Assembly: GCA_029820915.1 (NCBI GenBank)
Contig: JALGUI010000091.1
Coordinates: 1-15,524, forward strand
DNA from: Candidatus Zipacnadia bacterium
GTDB lineage: Bacteria; Armatimonadota; Zipacnadia; Zipacnadales; UBA5352
Direction of reading: 5' to 3'
DNA: 15,524 nt
The position numbers and the translations under genes are program-made. Under the pieces are notes generated by a model that worked only from the letters and a program-made list of their open reading frames with translations, had not been told where the DNA came from and did no database searches. This document shows, piece after piece, positions 5,397 through 12,801 of this stretch (the first letter of the stretch is position 1; every line of letters begins with the position of its first letter).

Positions 5397-7537
5397 CCGA
5401 ACCGGGGTACGTCGAGGCCGGGCTGCTGACCATCTCGCTGACCAACGTCATCCTCATGCTCTGGCTGGGGCTGACGGTGCTCATCAACGCGGAGCGCCGC
5501 ACCGGGGCGGTGTGGATCGCCGGGCTGGTGCTGCTGTCGGGCAGCGGGTTCTTCATGCTGCAGGCGATCGTCGCCTGGCGGGGCCTCGGCCAGATCATGG
5601 TCGCGCTGCAGCTTCAATGGCCGATGGGCTGGTTCATCGGCACCGTGCTCATGGTGGCCTGGTATGCGGCGATGCTCTGGCACGCCGGGTTCTGGGACGA
5701 GCACCCGGCTGCGCTGCGCCGCCGACACCTGCCGTGGCTCCTCGCCATGGTGGCGCTGGGCACAGGCGTGCTGTGGCTATCCTGGATGGCGATGCGTTAC
5801 CCGTGGGACCTCGATCTCGCCGGCGGTGCGCAGCCCTTCGCTGAGCCGGCAGTCGGCGGCGTGCCCCTGCTGGCGGTGGGCTATCCTGTGCTGATCGTCC
5901 TGTGCTTCGCGCTGGGTCTGGATGCGCTCTGGCACCCCGCCCCGGCCTCGCGGCCGCTGGTCGGCGTGGCCCGGCGGCGCGCGCGCGGCTGGCTGGGGGC
6001 CACCTCCATCGCGTGGCTGGTGGTCACCATCCTGGTGGGCGGGATCATGCTGGCCGTGGCTCTCGACTCGCCGACGGGCGTGCTGACCACCTCGACACGT
6101 TGGGCCGAGCAGCTCGGGGTGCCCGCGCTCGATGCCGCGCCGCCCATCGTGTGGGCCGACATGCTCATCACCGCGCTGATCATGATCGCTATTCTCTTCC
6201 TCGGCCAGGCGATTGTGTCGTACGAGATCTTCACCGGCAAGAGCCTGCCGCGCGGCGGCCTCAAGCGCCACTGGTACGCGGCGATTCTGCTGGCAGCCGC
6301 CTACTCGCTGATCACGGGCTGGAGCGCGGCCGTCTGGCACACGCCCTTCTACGGGCTGATACTGGCGACGCTGCTCATCACCACCTTCCTCGCGCTCCTC
6401 AACTGGAGCTCATACGTGGAGCGCGATCGCTACATCAGCCGGCTGCGCCCGTTCGTGGCCAGCCCGCGCGTCTATGACGCGCTGCTCGGCGAGGGCCGTT
6501 CGCCGGTCGATGCCGCGGAGCCCTTCGAGGCGCTGTGCGTCGAGGTACTGGGGGCGCGGACGGCTCACCTCGTGGCGGTCGGACCGCTGGCACAACTGGT
6601 CGATCCGCCGCTGGCCTGGCCGCCGGACGCCGAGCCGCCCGGCGACACCGCGGAGATCGCCGCACGCGCCACCGCGCCCGCACAGATGTCCGTGCCGGTC
6701 GATCCGGAGCAGTACGGAGGCGCGATCGCGGCGGTGCCGCTGTGGAGCGAGCGCGGGCTCATCGGTCTGCTGCTGCTGGGCGAGAAGGCGGGCGGTGGGC
6801 TGTATACGCAGGAGGAGATGGAGATCGCGCGCGCGACCGGCGAGCGATTGATCGACACACTGGCGGTCGCGCGTATGTCGCAACGGCTGATGGCCCTGCA
6901 GCGCCGCCGGCTGGCCGAGGACCAGGTGGTCGATCGCCGCACCCGCCGCGTTCTGCATGACGACGTGCTCCCCAGGCTCCATGCGGCCATGTTGTCGCTG
7001 AGCCTGTCGGGCCCCGACGCCGACCAGGAGACCGTGAGCCAGCTCGCGCAGGTGCACGCACAGGTGTCCGACCTGCTGCACGAGAGCCCACTGTCGGACA
7101 CCGCGGAGCTGCGGCGGCTCGGGCTGATGGGCACGCTGCGCCGCGTCGTCGAGGACGAGCTCGCGGAGGACTTCGATGGCGTCGAGTGGCACATCGACCC
7201 GGAGGCCGAGGAGCGTGCGCGGTCGCTGCAGGGGGTGAGCGCTGAGGTCGCCCTGTACGCAGCGCGCGAGGCCGTCCGCAATGCGGCCAGGCACGGCCGA
7301 GGCAACGACCCCGCGCGCCCGCTGCACCTCACCGTCGAGCTGCATGAGGGCGATGGTCTGGAGCTGGTGGTGACGGACGACGGGGTGGGCTGCGGCGACG
7401 TGCAGGCGGCGGGCGCGGGCCATGGCATCGCGCTGCACAGCACGATGATGGCGGTGGTCGGTGGAACGTGGGAGGCCGAGTGTGCCGACGGGCGCTACAC
7501 GCGCGTCCGGCTGTCGCTGCCGGGCGGTGGGTGGTAA
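5393..7537 (+). CDS. Membrane sensor histidine kinase, NarL/DesK (HisKA_3-like) type with GAF-like domain
   Basis: 714 residues. The N-terminal third is strongly hydrophobic, with about nine predicted membrane segments (first LTNVILMLWLGLTVLI, last LILATLLITTFLALLNW, ending near residue 340). A GAF-like segment spans roughly 365-500 (FEALCVEVLGARTAHLVAVG ... AIAAVPLWSERGLIGLLLLG). The dimerisation helix contains RRVLHDDVLPRLHAAML with H522 as the likely phosphorylation site. The HATPase domain has the N box REAVRNAARHG (N630), G1 box VVTDDGVGCG (D662) and GHGIALHSTM. The start ATG 5393 overlaps the regulator's stop and follows GGGAGGGGGAGC. The sensed signal is not deducible. The last residues and the TAA fall inside a repeat also present near 11425, so the C-terminus may have been shaped by the repeat. 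Confidence 0.88.
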   Translation: MTEPGYVEAGLLTISLTNVILMLWLGLTVLINAERRTGAVWIAGLVLLSGSGFFMLQAIVAWRGLGQIMVALQLQWPMGWFIGTVLMVAWYAAMLWHAGFWDEHPAALRRRHLPWLLAMVALGTGVLWLSWMAMRYPWDLDLAGGAQPFAEPAVGGVPLLAVGYPVLIVLCFALGLDALWHPAPASRPLVGVARRRARGWLGATSIAWLVVTILVGGIMLAVALDSPTGVLTTSTRWAEQLGVPALDAAPPIVWADMLITALIMIAILFLGQAIVSYEIFTGKSLPRGGLKRHWYAAILLAAAYSLITGWSAAVWHTPFYGLILATLLITTFLALLNWSSYVERDRYISRLRPFVASPRVYDALLGEGRSPVDAAEPFEALCVEVLGARTAHLVAVGPLAQLVDPPLAWPPDAEPPGDTAEIAARATAPAQMSVPVDPEQYGGAIAAVPLWSERGLIGLLLLGEKAGGGLYTQEEMEIARATGERLIDTLAVARMSQRLMALQRRRLAEDQVVDRRTRRVLHDDVLPRLHAAMLSLSLSGPDADQETVSQLAQVHAQVSDLLHESPLSDTAELRRLGLMGTLRRVVEDELAEDFDGVEWHIDPEAEERARSLQGVSAEVALYAAREAVRNAARHGRGNDPARPLHLTVELHEGDGLELVVTDDGVGCGDVQAAGAGHGIALHSTMMAVVGGTWEAECADGRYTRVRLSLPGGGW

Positions 7538-7778
7538 CGGCGCCAACGGCGTGATGCCGGGCACTCGCGCGGCGAAGGTCAGCCGCTGGCGGCAGGACAG
7601 GCTCTGAGGGCGCCGGCGGCTCGGCGGACGGCAACGGCAGACGACCGGGCGGCGTGGGAACGCCGCCCCTCCTGACGGCACGGCCACGGCGAACGGCCGA
7701 CGCGTGTGAACATGCGTCGCTCCGAACGACGACAGCCGTCGCCGTTGCCTTTAGCTTGCGACTGGCGACTGGCGACTA
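7521..7778. repeat. Intergenic multi-hairpin repeat block, copy A
   Basis: Matches 11425-11655 over almost its whole length, for example GCGTGATGCCGGGCACTCGC, GGGAACGCCGCCCCTCCTGA and GCTCCGAACGACGACAGCCG. Copy A has roughly 30 extra bases around 7590-7640. It contains a hairpin at 7647-7668 (stem GGGCGGCG / CGCCGCCC, loop TGGGAA), one at 7698-7719 (stem CGACGCGTG / CATGCGTCG, loop TGAA) and three tandem 7-mers GCGACTG, GCGACTG, GCGACTA at 7758-7778. The left edge includes the histidine kinase stop codon; the right edge runs directly into a duplicated gene fragment. Confidence 0.85.
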
Positions 7779-7930
7779 CAAGCGCAGCTCCACCCACGCG
7801 GGTGGAGGCCGCACAGATCTGCGCCGCCTGCGCGATCTCCGTGTTGCGCAGGCCCTCGATGCCGGGGATGGTCACCTCGGTATCGTCCAGGACGGCCCCG
7901 ATGAATCCACGTACCTCGCGGTCAACGCCG
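7776..7930 (-). pseudogene. Broken duplicate of the 3' end of the Gfo/Idh/MocA gene
   Basis: The minus strand reads GVDREVRGFIGAVLDDTEVT then IPGIEGLRNTEIAQAAQICA, nearly identical to the last 50 or so residues of the intact oxidoreductase encoded at 11653-12669. Similarity stops abruptly near 7930 on the upstream side. Near the end, one extra C (CTCCACCCACG here, CTCCACCACG in the intact gene) shifts the frame, so the original stop at 7776-7778 is no longer in phase. The fragment has no start or domain core and cannot be functional. It moved together with the adjoining hairpin repeat. Confidence 0.85.
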
Positions 7931-8245
7931 TGACGTATTGTGGAGCATTCCGCTGATTGCGTCGGTACGGGAGAGACCACGTGTGCAGTCCACGGCGGCA
8001 TTGCTCGCCCTGACTGTAGACGGCGGGGTGAAGTGAAGGCGGCGTCCACGCGCGCGACGTCGAGCAGGGCATGGCCCTACACCCCCCGGTCCCCGAGCAG
8101 GTCCGCGGGTCGGAGGCCTGCGTCGCCGGCGGAGGCTACATGCCGGTGGGCAATACCGTGCAGACCCGTACGCGGACGGGCTGGGGCGCCGGCGGCCAGG
8201 CCTCCGTCCACGACTGGTCCCGCGCCGGCCTGGGCGGGTGCAGGC
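7931..8245. other. Spacer without recognisable gene
   Basis: 315 bases between the duplicated gene fragment and the end of the URO-D-family gene. Nothing protein-like is convincing in any frame. A 7-bp inverted repeat CCAGGCC (8196-8202) / GGCCTGG (8227-8233) lies just past the URO-D gene stop and might help termination, but the loop is 24 bases and there is no T tract. Confidence 0.5.
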
Positions 8246-9322
8246 TCAATAGCCCTCCGGCAGGTTGAGCGGGTAATCGCGGTACTTCATGCACGTCCCA
8301 AAGCAGAAGTCCCACGTATCGAGAGAGATGTCGTGGCCGATGGAGTGTGTCCCCACCACCAGACCGCCCTCCCTCCCCGCGGACATGATCCGCAGCGTGT
8401 GGTCGAGTATCTCCTCCAGATTGCCCCGCGGGAGAATCAGGCCGTTCGACAGGCCGCCGAAGAAGGCAAGCTTGTCGCCGTACTTCTCGCGCAGCGTGAG
8501 GCAATCGAGCCCGGACTTGTACTCGACCGGGTAGATGGCATCAAAGCCGAGGTCGATGAACAACTCCAGCAGCGGGCCGACATTGCCGTCGCTATCGATT
8601 ATGACTTTGGATGCGCCCGCAGCCTTGAAGGTATCCACCATGTAGGCCCATGCCGGCGCCATGATCTCCTCGGCGGTGCTGGGGCTGAACATCGGCCCCA
8701 CGGTGCTGGCCATGTCATCGGAGATCCACATGCCGGTGTCATACAGCTTCCAGCGATGCAGTTCCTCCAGGCCGATGGCGGTCAGGTGATGTGCGGTGCG
8801 CATGACCTGCTCGGCGGCCAGCTTCGCGTCGCCCGCCATGTTCATCAACAGCTCGGCCTCGCCGGTCATGAAGTAGGTGCGGATGAATGGTCCGCCTGTC
8901 TTGGCGAAAACGCAGTAATCCTGCTTGAGTTGGTCCATCACCGCGTCATAGCCCGCGTAGCGCTCCGGCATGTCGGGCGGGTCGAATTCACCATACTTCA
9001 GCCGGCCGTCTGCGTCGTAGGCGTTGTCGATCTGGTGCATGAAGTAGGCATCAGGCTTGACCCGTATGGTGCGTCCCCAGCCGTCGCGCCTGATCTCATA
9101 GCCGCCCTCCTCGCGCAGTGTGCCGGCCCTGCTCATGTATGGTGTCTCGTCCCCAACGACGACCTTCACCGCCACATCGTAGTAGTCGCCAATGGAGACC
9201 TCTGCTTCCGGATGAGCCTGTTCCCAGATGGCTGTGAACTCAGGCCAGAAGCTCATGTACATCGGCATGTAGTCTGGCTGCTCGAAGTTGAGTGCAGCCA
9301 TCACGCGTTCCTGATTGGTCAT
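8246..9322 (-). CDS. Uroporphyrinogen decarboxylase (URO-D) superfamily protein
   Basis: 358 residues starting MTNQERVMAALNFEQPDYMP, the usual opening of URO-D/MtaA/CmuA-like proteins (ERVxxALxxxxPDRxP). Later blocks fit the superfamily TIM barrel: KVIIDSDGNVGPLLELFIDL, FDAIYPVEYKSGLD, KLAFFGGLSNGLILPRGNLE and GGLVVGTHSIGHDI. No MtaA-type zinc-binding Cys/His cluster is obvious and the protein is not a standard HemE, so it is more likely one of the divergent members found near carbohydrate genes, where it may act as a methyltransferase or decarboxylase; substrate unknown. ATG at 9320-9322 is preceded by AAGGTGA about 7 bases upstream. It is monocistronic as far as can be seen. By eye its third positions are less GC-biased than those of the neighbouring kinase. 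Confidence 0.85.
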   Translation of the reverse strand: MTNQERVMAALNFEQPDYMPMYMSFWPEFTAIWEQAHPEAEVSIGDYYDVAVKVVVGDETPYMSRAGTLREEGGYEIRRDGWGRTIRVKPDAYFMHQIDNAYDADGRLKYGEFDPPDMPERYAGYDAVMDQLKQDYCVFAKTGGPFIRTYFMTGEAELLMNMAGDAKLAAEQVMRTAHHLTAIGLEELHRWKLYDTGMWISDDMASTVGPMFSPSTAEEIMAPAWAYMVDTFKAAGASKVIIDSDGNVGPLLELFIDLGFDAIYPVEYKSGLDCLTLREKYGDKLAFFGGLSNGLILPRGNLEEILDHTLRIMSAGREGGLVVGTHSIGHDISLDTWDFCFGTCMKYRDYPLNLPEGY

Positions 9323-9376
9323 GCCGAATCACCTTCGCGTCCACCTGCGTGGAAGGCTGATTGCGGGTACACAGAT

Positions 9377-9404
9377 GGGGTGAGATGCTGAGACACCTCA
9401 CCCC
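9377..9404. promoter_or_regulatory. Inverted repeat upstream of the URO-D-family gene
   Basis: GGGGTGAG (9377-9384) and CTCACCCC (9397-9404), a perfect 8-bp inverted repeat with a 12-base spacer, located 55-82 bases upstream of the gene start at 9322. Spacing and symmetry would suit a dimeric repressor site or a 5' leader hairpin; which one cannot be told from the sequence. Confidence 0.4.
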
Positions 9405-9418
9405 TGCCGCCAAATGGC

Positions 9419-9449
9419 GTGCGGCGCGCACAGATCGCCCGCGCCGCAC
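9419..9449. terminator. Strong 10-bp stem hairpin in the URO-D upstream region
   Basis: GTGCGGCGCG (9419-9428) pairs perfectly with CGCGCCGCAC (9440-9449) around an 11-base loop. No T tract follows on either strand. It may be a remnant terminator of the broken gene at 9684-9860 (-) or an insulator ahead of the URO-D gene. Confidence 0.35.
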
Positions 9450-9683
9450 CGACTGACCAACCCAACACACCGAAAGCCGCACGCACGCGATCGGTCATGG
9501 ATGATGCGGGCTAGCGGCCAACTTGCACAAGTCGGCGTGTCATGGTCGGCTACCAACGGCATGTGCAGGCGGGGGCGCCCGCACTACGGCATGGTTCTGA
9601 GTTGCCTTTTCTGAAGACAGATTCGTACGACGGGCGCCCTCGCCTGTCGAGGCCGTTAGTACGCGGTCTTCCGCAAGCAAGCA

Positions 9684-9860
9684 CTAGTGGCTGGCCCGAA
9701 CGCGCACGCAGAAGACGTCGTCGGTCTCGCCCCACGGCCCTGGCGCACCTGACCAGCCATTGGCCAGGCGCTCGTAGCAGACCCGCACCTCCTCGGGGCC
9801 GACGGCGATCATGCCCGTGTATGAGGTGCACTGGCAGGGCTTGCCGAAGGTCTCCGCGGC
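9684..9860 (-). pseudogene. Remnant resembling the C-terminus of a sialidase/BNR-repeat protein
   Basis: The minus strand reads GKPCQCTSYTGMIAVGPEEV then RVCYERLANGWSGAPGPWGE and TDDVFCVRVRASH, ending in TAG at 9684-9686. The pattern SYTGxIAxGPxxVxVxYxRxxNGW followed by VFCVR fits my memory of the last blades of bacterial exo-sialidase-like (BNR) proteins. Upstream of about 9860 the frame becomes arginine-rich with no family features, and no long homologous piece is seen in other frames, so only the 3' end remains. It could alternatively be a short genuine protein starting at the internal ATG (MIAVGPEEV), but there is no good ribosome binding site. Confidence 0.45.
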
Positions 9861-10100
9861 GCCACGGTGCCGCGCGAGCCGTTGGCCGTCAAGCGCGCCC
9901 CCACGTTCCCGGCCTCCCGCTCCCCGATCACGCCATGCTAAGTTCTTTGCGGGAGGGGGGAACGACGAACGCCAACGACCCGCAGGGCGCTGCCATCTTG
10001 ATAACATGAAAACGGGTTGCGCGCTCGCCGGGCGCCTTACCCGTCTGCAGCGGGGCCGCACCAGCCCCGGCAGTTATGCGGCGCTGAACGACCGCTCGGT

Positions 10101-11294
10101 TCACTGCAGGTCGAAGGCCTGCTTGGTCGTGCTGCCCGCCACCACCACGACGCCACTCGCCTGGTCGGAGCCGAGCTCACCGTGGTAGGCGGTCATGCTG
10201 TAGCTGCCCTCGGGGAGATCGCCGATCGTGTACCGGCCCGTCCGATTGGTCACCGCGCTGTCGCTGGTCTCGACCACCGTGACCGTCGCCCCCGCGATGC
10301 CACGCCCGCTCCCGGCGGTCACCTTGCCGGCGATCGCGCCGGTCGCGGAGGGTGGCTCGCCGCCGCCGGTTACGTCAAACGCCAGGTAGCCGCTGAGCAC
10401 CTTCGCCCAGAAGCCCCCATCAGCGTAGTTCGTGTGGCCCCACGGGAACTCCGACGCCAGGTAGGGAGGAACGTTGTGGAAGGTCTCTTCGGTCAGGTTC
10501 ATCTCCACTTCGTATTGGCCGGGGGCCAACGCAACGTCGCCGGGCTTGGGCCGGCCTCGCTCCCACTCAGCGTAGATGGCGACGTTGTCCCACGAGCCCA
10601 CTGCGGCCGGAGGATATGCGTAGGTGTCCCGCACCACATGGTAGTTGACTCGCGCGGAGTCATTGCGCCGCGGCCTGCGCTGGCTCGTCTTCCACAGCAC
10701 GTGGAAGCTGTCGTCCAGAGCGAAGCTGTGCGTCGCGTTCCCCGAGGCGTCGGTGACGAACCAGTCGAACAGCAGATACCCGACCACCGTGTGCCCTTGG
10801 TCGAGATGCTGCTGCACTTCGGCGTCGCTGAGATTCCAGCCGCACTCCTCGCACCACCAGCGCCCCACGGTGCCGAGTTGATAGCTCGACCAGGCTTGGG
10901 GATCGCTCACGTTTGACGCCTCGTCGGTCCCCAGGATGCCCTGCGTGCCGATCAGCTTTATCTGGTAGGCGCACCAGGGCTTGAGCGCGGTCGCGGTCAG
11001 GGCCCCCGCGAGCGTGGCGGCGCTGTCCTCGTACGTGACGGCCACCTGTGTGCCATAGGCGAAGTCGGCCTTGAAGGCGTCGCTGTAGACCTGATCGGCG
11101 ACGTCCATCCAGCGGGGTGTGTCCGGGTACGCAAGTTCGCACGGCCCCAGCGTCTGTGACGACGCCGGGTAGACTGCCACCTGCGGACCGGCCGGGCGTG
11201 GTGGCGCCACTAGTGCGCCGCCGCATCCGGCGAGGTAGGCGAGGCCGGCGGCCAGCATCACGGCTGCCAGAGCGATCTTGATCGTCCTCATCAT
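10101..11294 (-). CDS. Putative lipoprotein with C-terminal carboxypeptidase-regulatory-like domain
   Basis: 397 residues from the ATG at 11292-11294, which follows AGGGAG by about 8 bases; upstream in-frame alternatives lack this. The N-terminus is a lipoprotein signal: MMRTIKIALA, a hydrophobic stretch, then lipobox LAGC with C24 as the lipidation site, so the protein is probably anchored in a membrane facing outward. The middle (about 40-310) is aromatic-rich, with Cys at 52 and 108 and a CxxC in GRWWCEECGW (C148, C151) that may bind metal or form a disulfide; I recognise no family. Residues about 318-397 (GAIAGKVTAGSGRGIAGATV ... NRTGRYTIGDLPEGSYSMTA) are a carboxypeptidase-regulatory-like beta-sandwich, common in secreted proteins. 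It follows the Gfo/Idh operon on the same strand, but the 358-base repeat-filled gap argues for its own promoter. Confidence 0.8.
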   Translation of the reverse strand: MMRTIKIALAAVMLAAGLAYLAGCGGALVAPPRPAGPQVAVYPASSQTLGPCELAYPDTPRWMDVADQVYSDAFKADFAYGTQVAVTYEDSAATLAGALTATALKPWCAYQIKLIGTQGILGTDEASNVSDPQAWSSYQLGTVGRWWCEECGWNLSDAEVQQHLDQGHTVVGYLLFDWFVTDASGNATHSFALDDSFHVLWKTSQRRPRRNDSARVNYHVVRDTYAYPPAAVGSWDNVAIYAEWERGRPKPGDVALAPGQYEVEMNLTEETFHNVPPYLASEFPWGHTNYADGGFWAKVLSGYLAFDVTGGGEPPSATGAIAGKVTAGSGRGIAGATVTVVETSDSAVTNRTGRYTIGDLPEGSYSMTAYHGELGSDQASGVVVVAGSTTKQAFDLQ

Positions 11295-11424
11295 TGTCGT
11301 CACTCCCTGCATGCGAACACTCGGTTGCGACCTCGCACCGGCACCGCACACGTGCCGGCTGGGAGGTCGCCTGGCTCATTCCCGGCGCGCCGCCACCCCG
11401 CCTGCACAGGACCGCGCCGGCGCC

Positions 11425-11655
11425 GCCGGGCGGCGGGTGGTGAACGACGGCACCGGCGTGATGCCGGGCACTCGCGCGGCCAAGGTCAGCCGCCGGCGCG
11501 GTGGCCGGCGACGGCAAACGGCCGGGCGGCGTGGGAACGCCGCCCCTCCTGACGGCACGGCCACGGCGAACGGCCGACGCATGTGAACATGCGTCGCTCC
11601 GAACGACGACAGCCGTCGCCGTTGCCTGTAGCTTGCGACTGGCGACTGGCGACTA
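11425..11655. repeat. Intergenic multi-hairpin repeat block, copy B
   Basis: Second copy of the block at 7521-7778. It contains a hairpin at 11524-11545 (stem GGGCGGCG / CGCCGCCC, loop TGGGAA), a hairpin at 11575-11596 (stem CGACGCATG / CATGCGTCG, loop TGAA; the 9-bp stem is perfect here), and three tandem 7-mers GCGACTG, GCGACTG, GCGACTA at 11635-11655. The stop codon of the Gfo/Idh gene (11653-11655) is the last three bases of the third 7-mer. The remaining gap, 11295-11424, upstream of the lipoprotein gene shows no repeat or clear promoter. Confidence 0.85.
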
Positions 11656-12669
11656 CAAGGGCAGCTCCACCACGCGGTTGGAGGCCGCGGAGATCTGCGC
11701 CGCCTGCGCGATCTCGGTGTTGCGCAGGCCCTCGATGCCGGGGATGGTCACCTCCGTGTCGTCCAGCACCGCCTCGATGAACTCGCGGACCTCGCGGTCC
11801 ACGCCGCGCTCGTAGCCCTCGCCGGTCTCCGCGTAGCTGATGCTCTGCTGCTCCTCGTCGCCGGCCACGTAGGTCACCTGGCCGGTCTTGCTGTCGAAGA
11901 GGATGCTCCCATCCGTGCAGAAGATCTTGCCGTCATAGCTGCCGACCTTCGCGGCGTGCCCCGCCAGCAGCGCGCCACGCCCGCCCTCCTGGAAGTTGAT
12001 GACCACGTGCGCGAAGTCCTCGTAGTCGGCCTCCGGGTTGACGTAGTTGTCCATCGACGCGTAGACCGTGCGCGCCTCGCCCAGAATCTGGCGCATGAAG
12101 TCGATCTCGTGCGCGGAGACCTCGAACAGCGGCCCGCCCGAGGTCTCCTTCTTCATGCGCCAGGTGGACCGGTACCGGCCGCCCCAGGGACCGGCGATAC
12201 GCGTCACCTGCATCCCGAACGCCTCGCCCAGCTCGCCCGTGCGGACCAGGTCGATCATCCACACGTACGGGGCGTTGTAGCGCAGCACCTGGCCGATCAT
12301 CAGCTTGACGCCCGCGGACTCGCAGGCCTCGATCATGGCCCGCGCGTCGGCGACCTTGAGCGCCATGGGCTTCTCGCAGAACACGTGCTTGCCCGCCTCG
12401 GCCGACAGCTTGACCAGCTCGGCGTGCAGGAAGTTCGGCACGGCGACGAGCACCGCGCCGATGTCCTCGCGCCCGAGCATCTCACCGACGTCCCTGTAGG
12501 CGTCGATCGAGGCGTCCTCGGCAAGCTCGGCGGCGGCCACCTCGGCGGCCCCCTCGGCCGGGTCGGCGACGGCGACGACGCGTCCGCCCTCGGCGCCGGC
12601 CGCGGCACGCGCCAGGCCCTTGCCCATGCCGCCGGCGCCGATAAGACCGATCAGCAGTTCATCCATCAT
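11653..12669 (-). CDS. Gfo/Idh/MocA family NAD(P)-dependent oxidoreductase
   Basis: 338 residues. The N-terminal Rossmann domain has IGLIGAGGMG (about 7-16) and D36 at the end of the second strand, suggesting NAD preference. The family signature CEKPMAL places E99-K100-P101, with K100 the likely catalytic lysine. The C-terminal domain has EVSAHEIDFMRQILG with H187 and D190, the usual catalytic or metal-proximal pair. Members oxidise sugars, inositols or sugar acids; the substrate here is unknown but is probably shared with the isomerase encoded upstream in the same direction. The annotated start is the first of two adjacent ATGs; the second (12664-12666) is better spaced from GGAGGG and is equally likely. 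The stop lies in a 7-bp tandem repeat, and the last 50 or so codons are duplicated at 7776-7930. Confidence 0.92.
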   Translation of the reverse strand: MMDELLIGLIGAGGMGKGLARAAAGAEGGRVVAVADPAEGAAEVAAAELAEDASIDAYRDVGEMLGREDIGAVLVAVPNFLHAELVKLSAEAGKHVFCEKPMALKVADARAMIEACESAGVKLMIGQVLRYNAPYVWMIDLVRTGELGEAFGMQVTRIAGPWGGRYRSTWRMKKETSGGPLFEVSAHEIDFMRQILGEARTVYASMDNYVNPEADYEDFAHVVINFQEGGRGALLAGHAAKVGSYDGKIFCTDGSILFDSKTGQVTYVAGDEEQQSISYAETGEGYERGVDREVREFIEAVLDDTEVTIPGIEGLRNTEIAQAAQISAASNRVVELPL

Positions 12670-12743
12670 TGACCCTCCAGTGAAGGCGCGTCAGGCGCCG
12701 TCCCGGGCGGACGACGCCCCGTGATGGCTCTGCCGGGGAGCGC

Positions 12744-12774
12744 CGGGCGCCGCTGCGGGAGGCCGCGGCGCCCG
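12744..12774. terminator. 10-bp stem hairpin between DUF4177-like and Gfo/Idh genes
   Basis: CGGGCGCCGC (12744-12753) pairs perfectly with GCGGCGCCCG (12765-12774), loop 11 bases, inside the 132-base gap of an otherwise compact minus-strand operon. Without a T tract it is more plausibly an RNA-stability or attenuation element that lowers expression of the downstream oxidoreductase than a full terminator. Confidence 0.4.
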
Positions 12775-12801
12775 CGGTCATCTGATCCATTCGCGGCCGG
12801 C

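Larger units (their letters stand above)
9323..10100. other. Long spacer with hairpins and a gene remnant
   Basis: 778 bases without an intact gene. From left to right it holds the two inverted repeats at 9377-9404 and 9419-9449, a hairpin at 9628-9649 related to the one at 4351-4371 (stem CGACGGGCG / CGCCTGTCG with one G-T pair, loop CCCT), a sialidase-like C-terminal remnant (9684-9860, minus), and a 6-bp hairpin CGGGGC / GCCCCG at 10051-10069 just past the stop of the lipoprotein gene. The 9861-10050 part shows nothing else recognisable. Confidence 0.6.

Noticed and set aside
6410..7687. 425-codon open frame on the minus strand
   Set aside because: Antisense to the histidine kinase catalytic domains; no recognisable motifs and very rich in Arg, Gln and His.
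8196..8233. Terminator for the URO-D-family gene
   Set aside because: Seven-base stem with a 24-base loop and no T tract; mentioned only as a weak possibility within the spacer entry.
7940..9391. 483-codon open frame on the plus strand
   Set aside because: Antisense to the well-supported URO-D-family gene; composition is His/Val/Arg-rich with no family motifs, the usual shadow in high-GC DNA.
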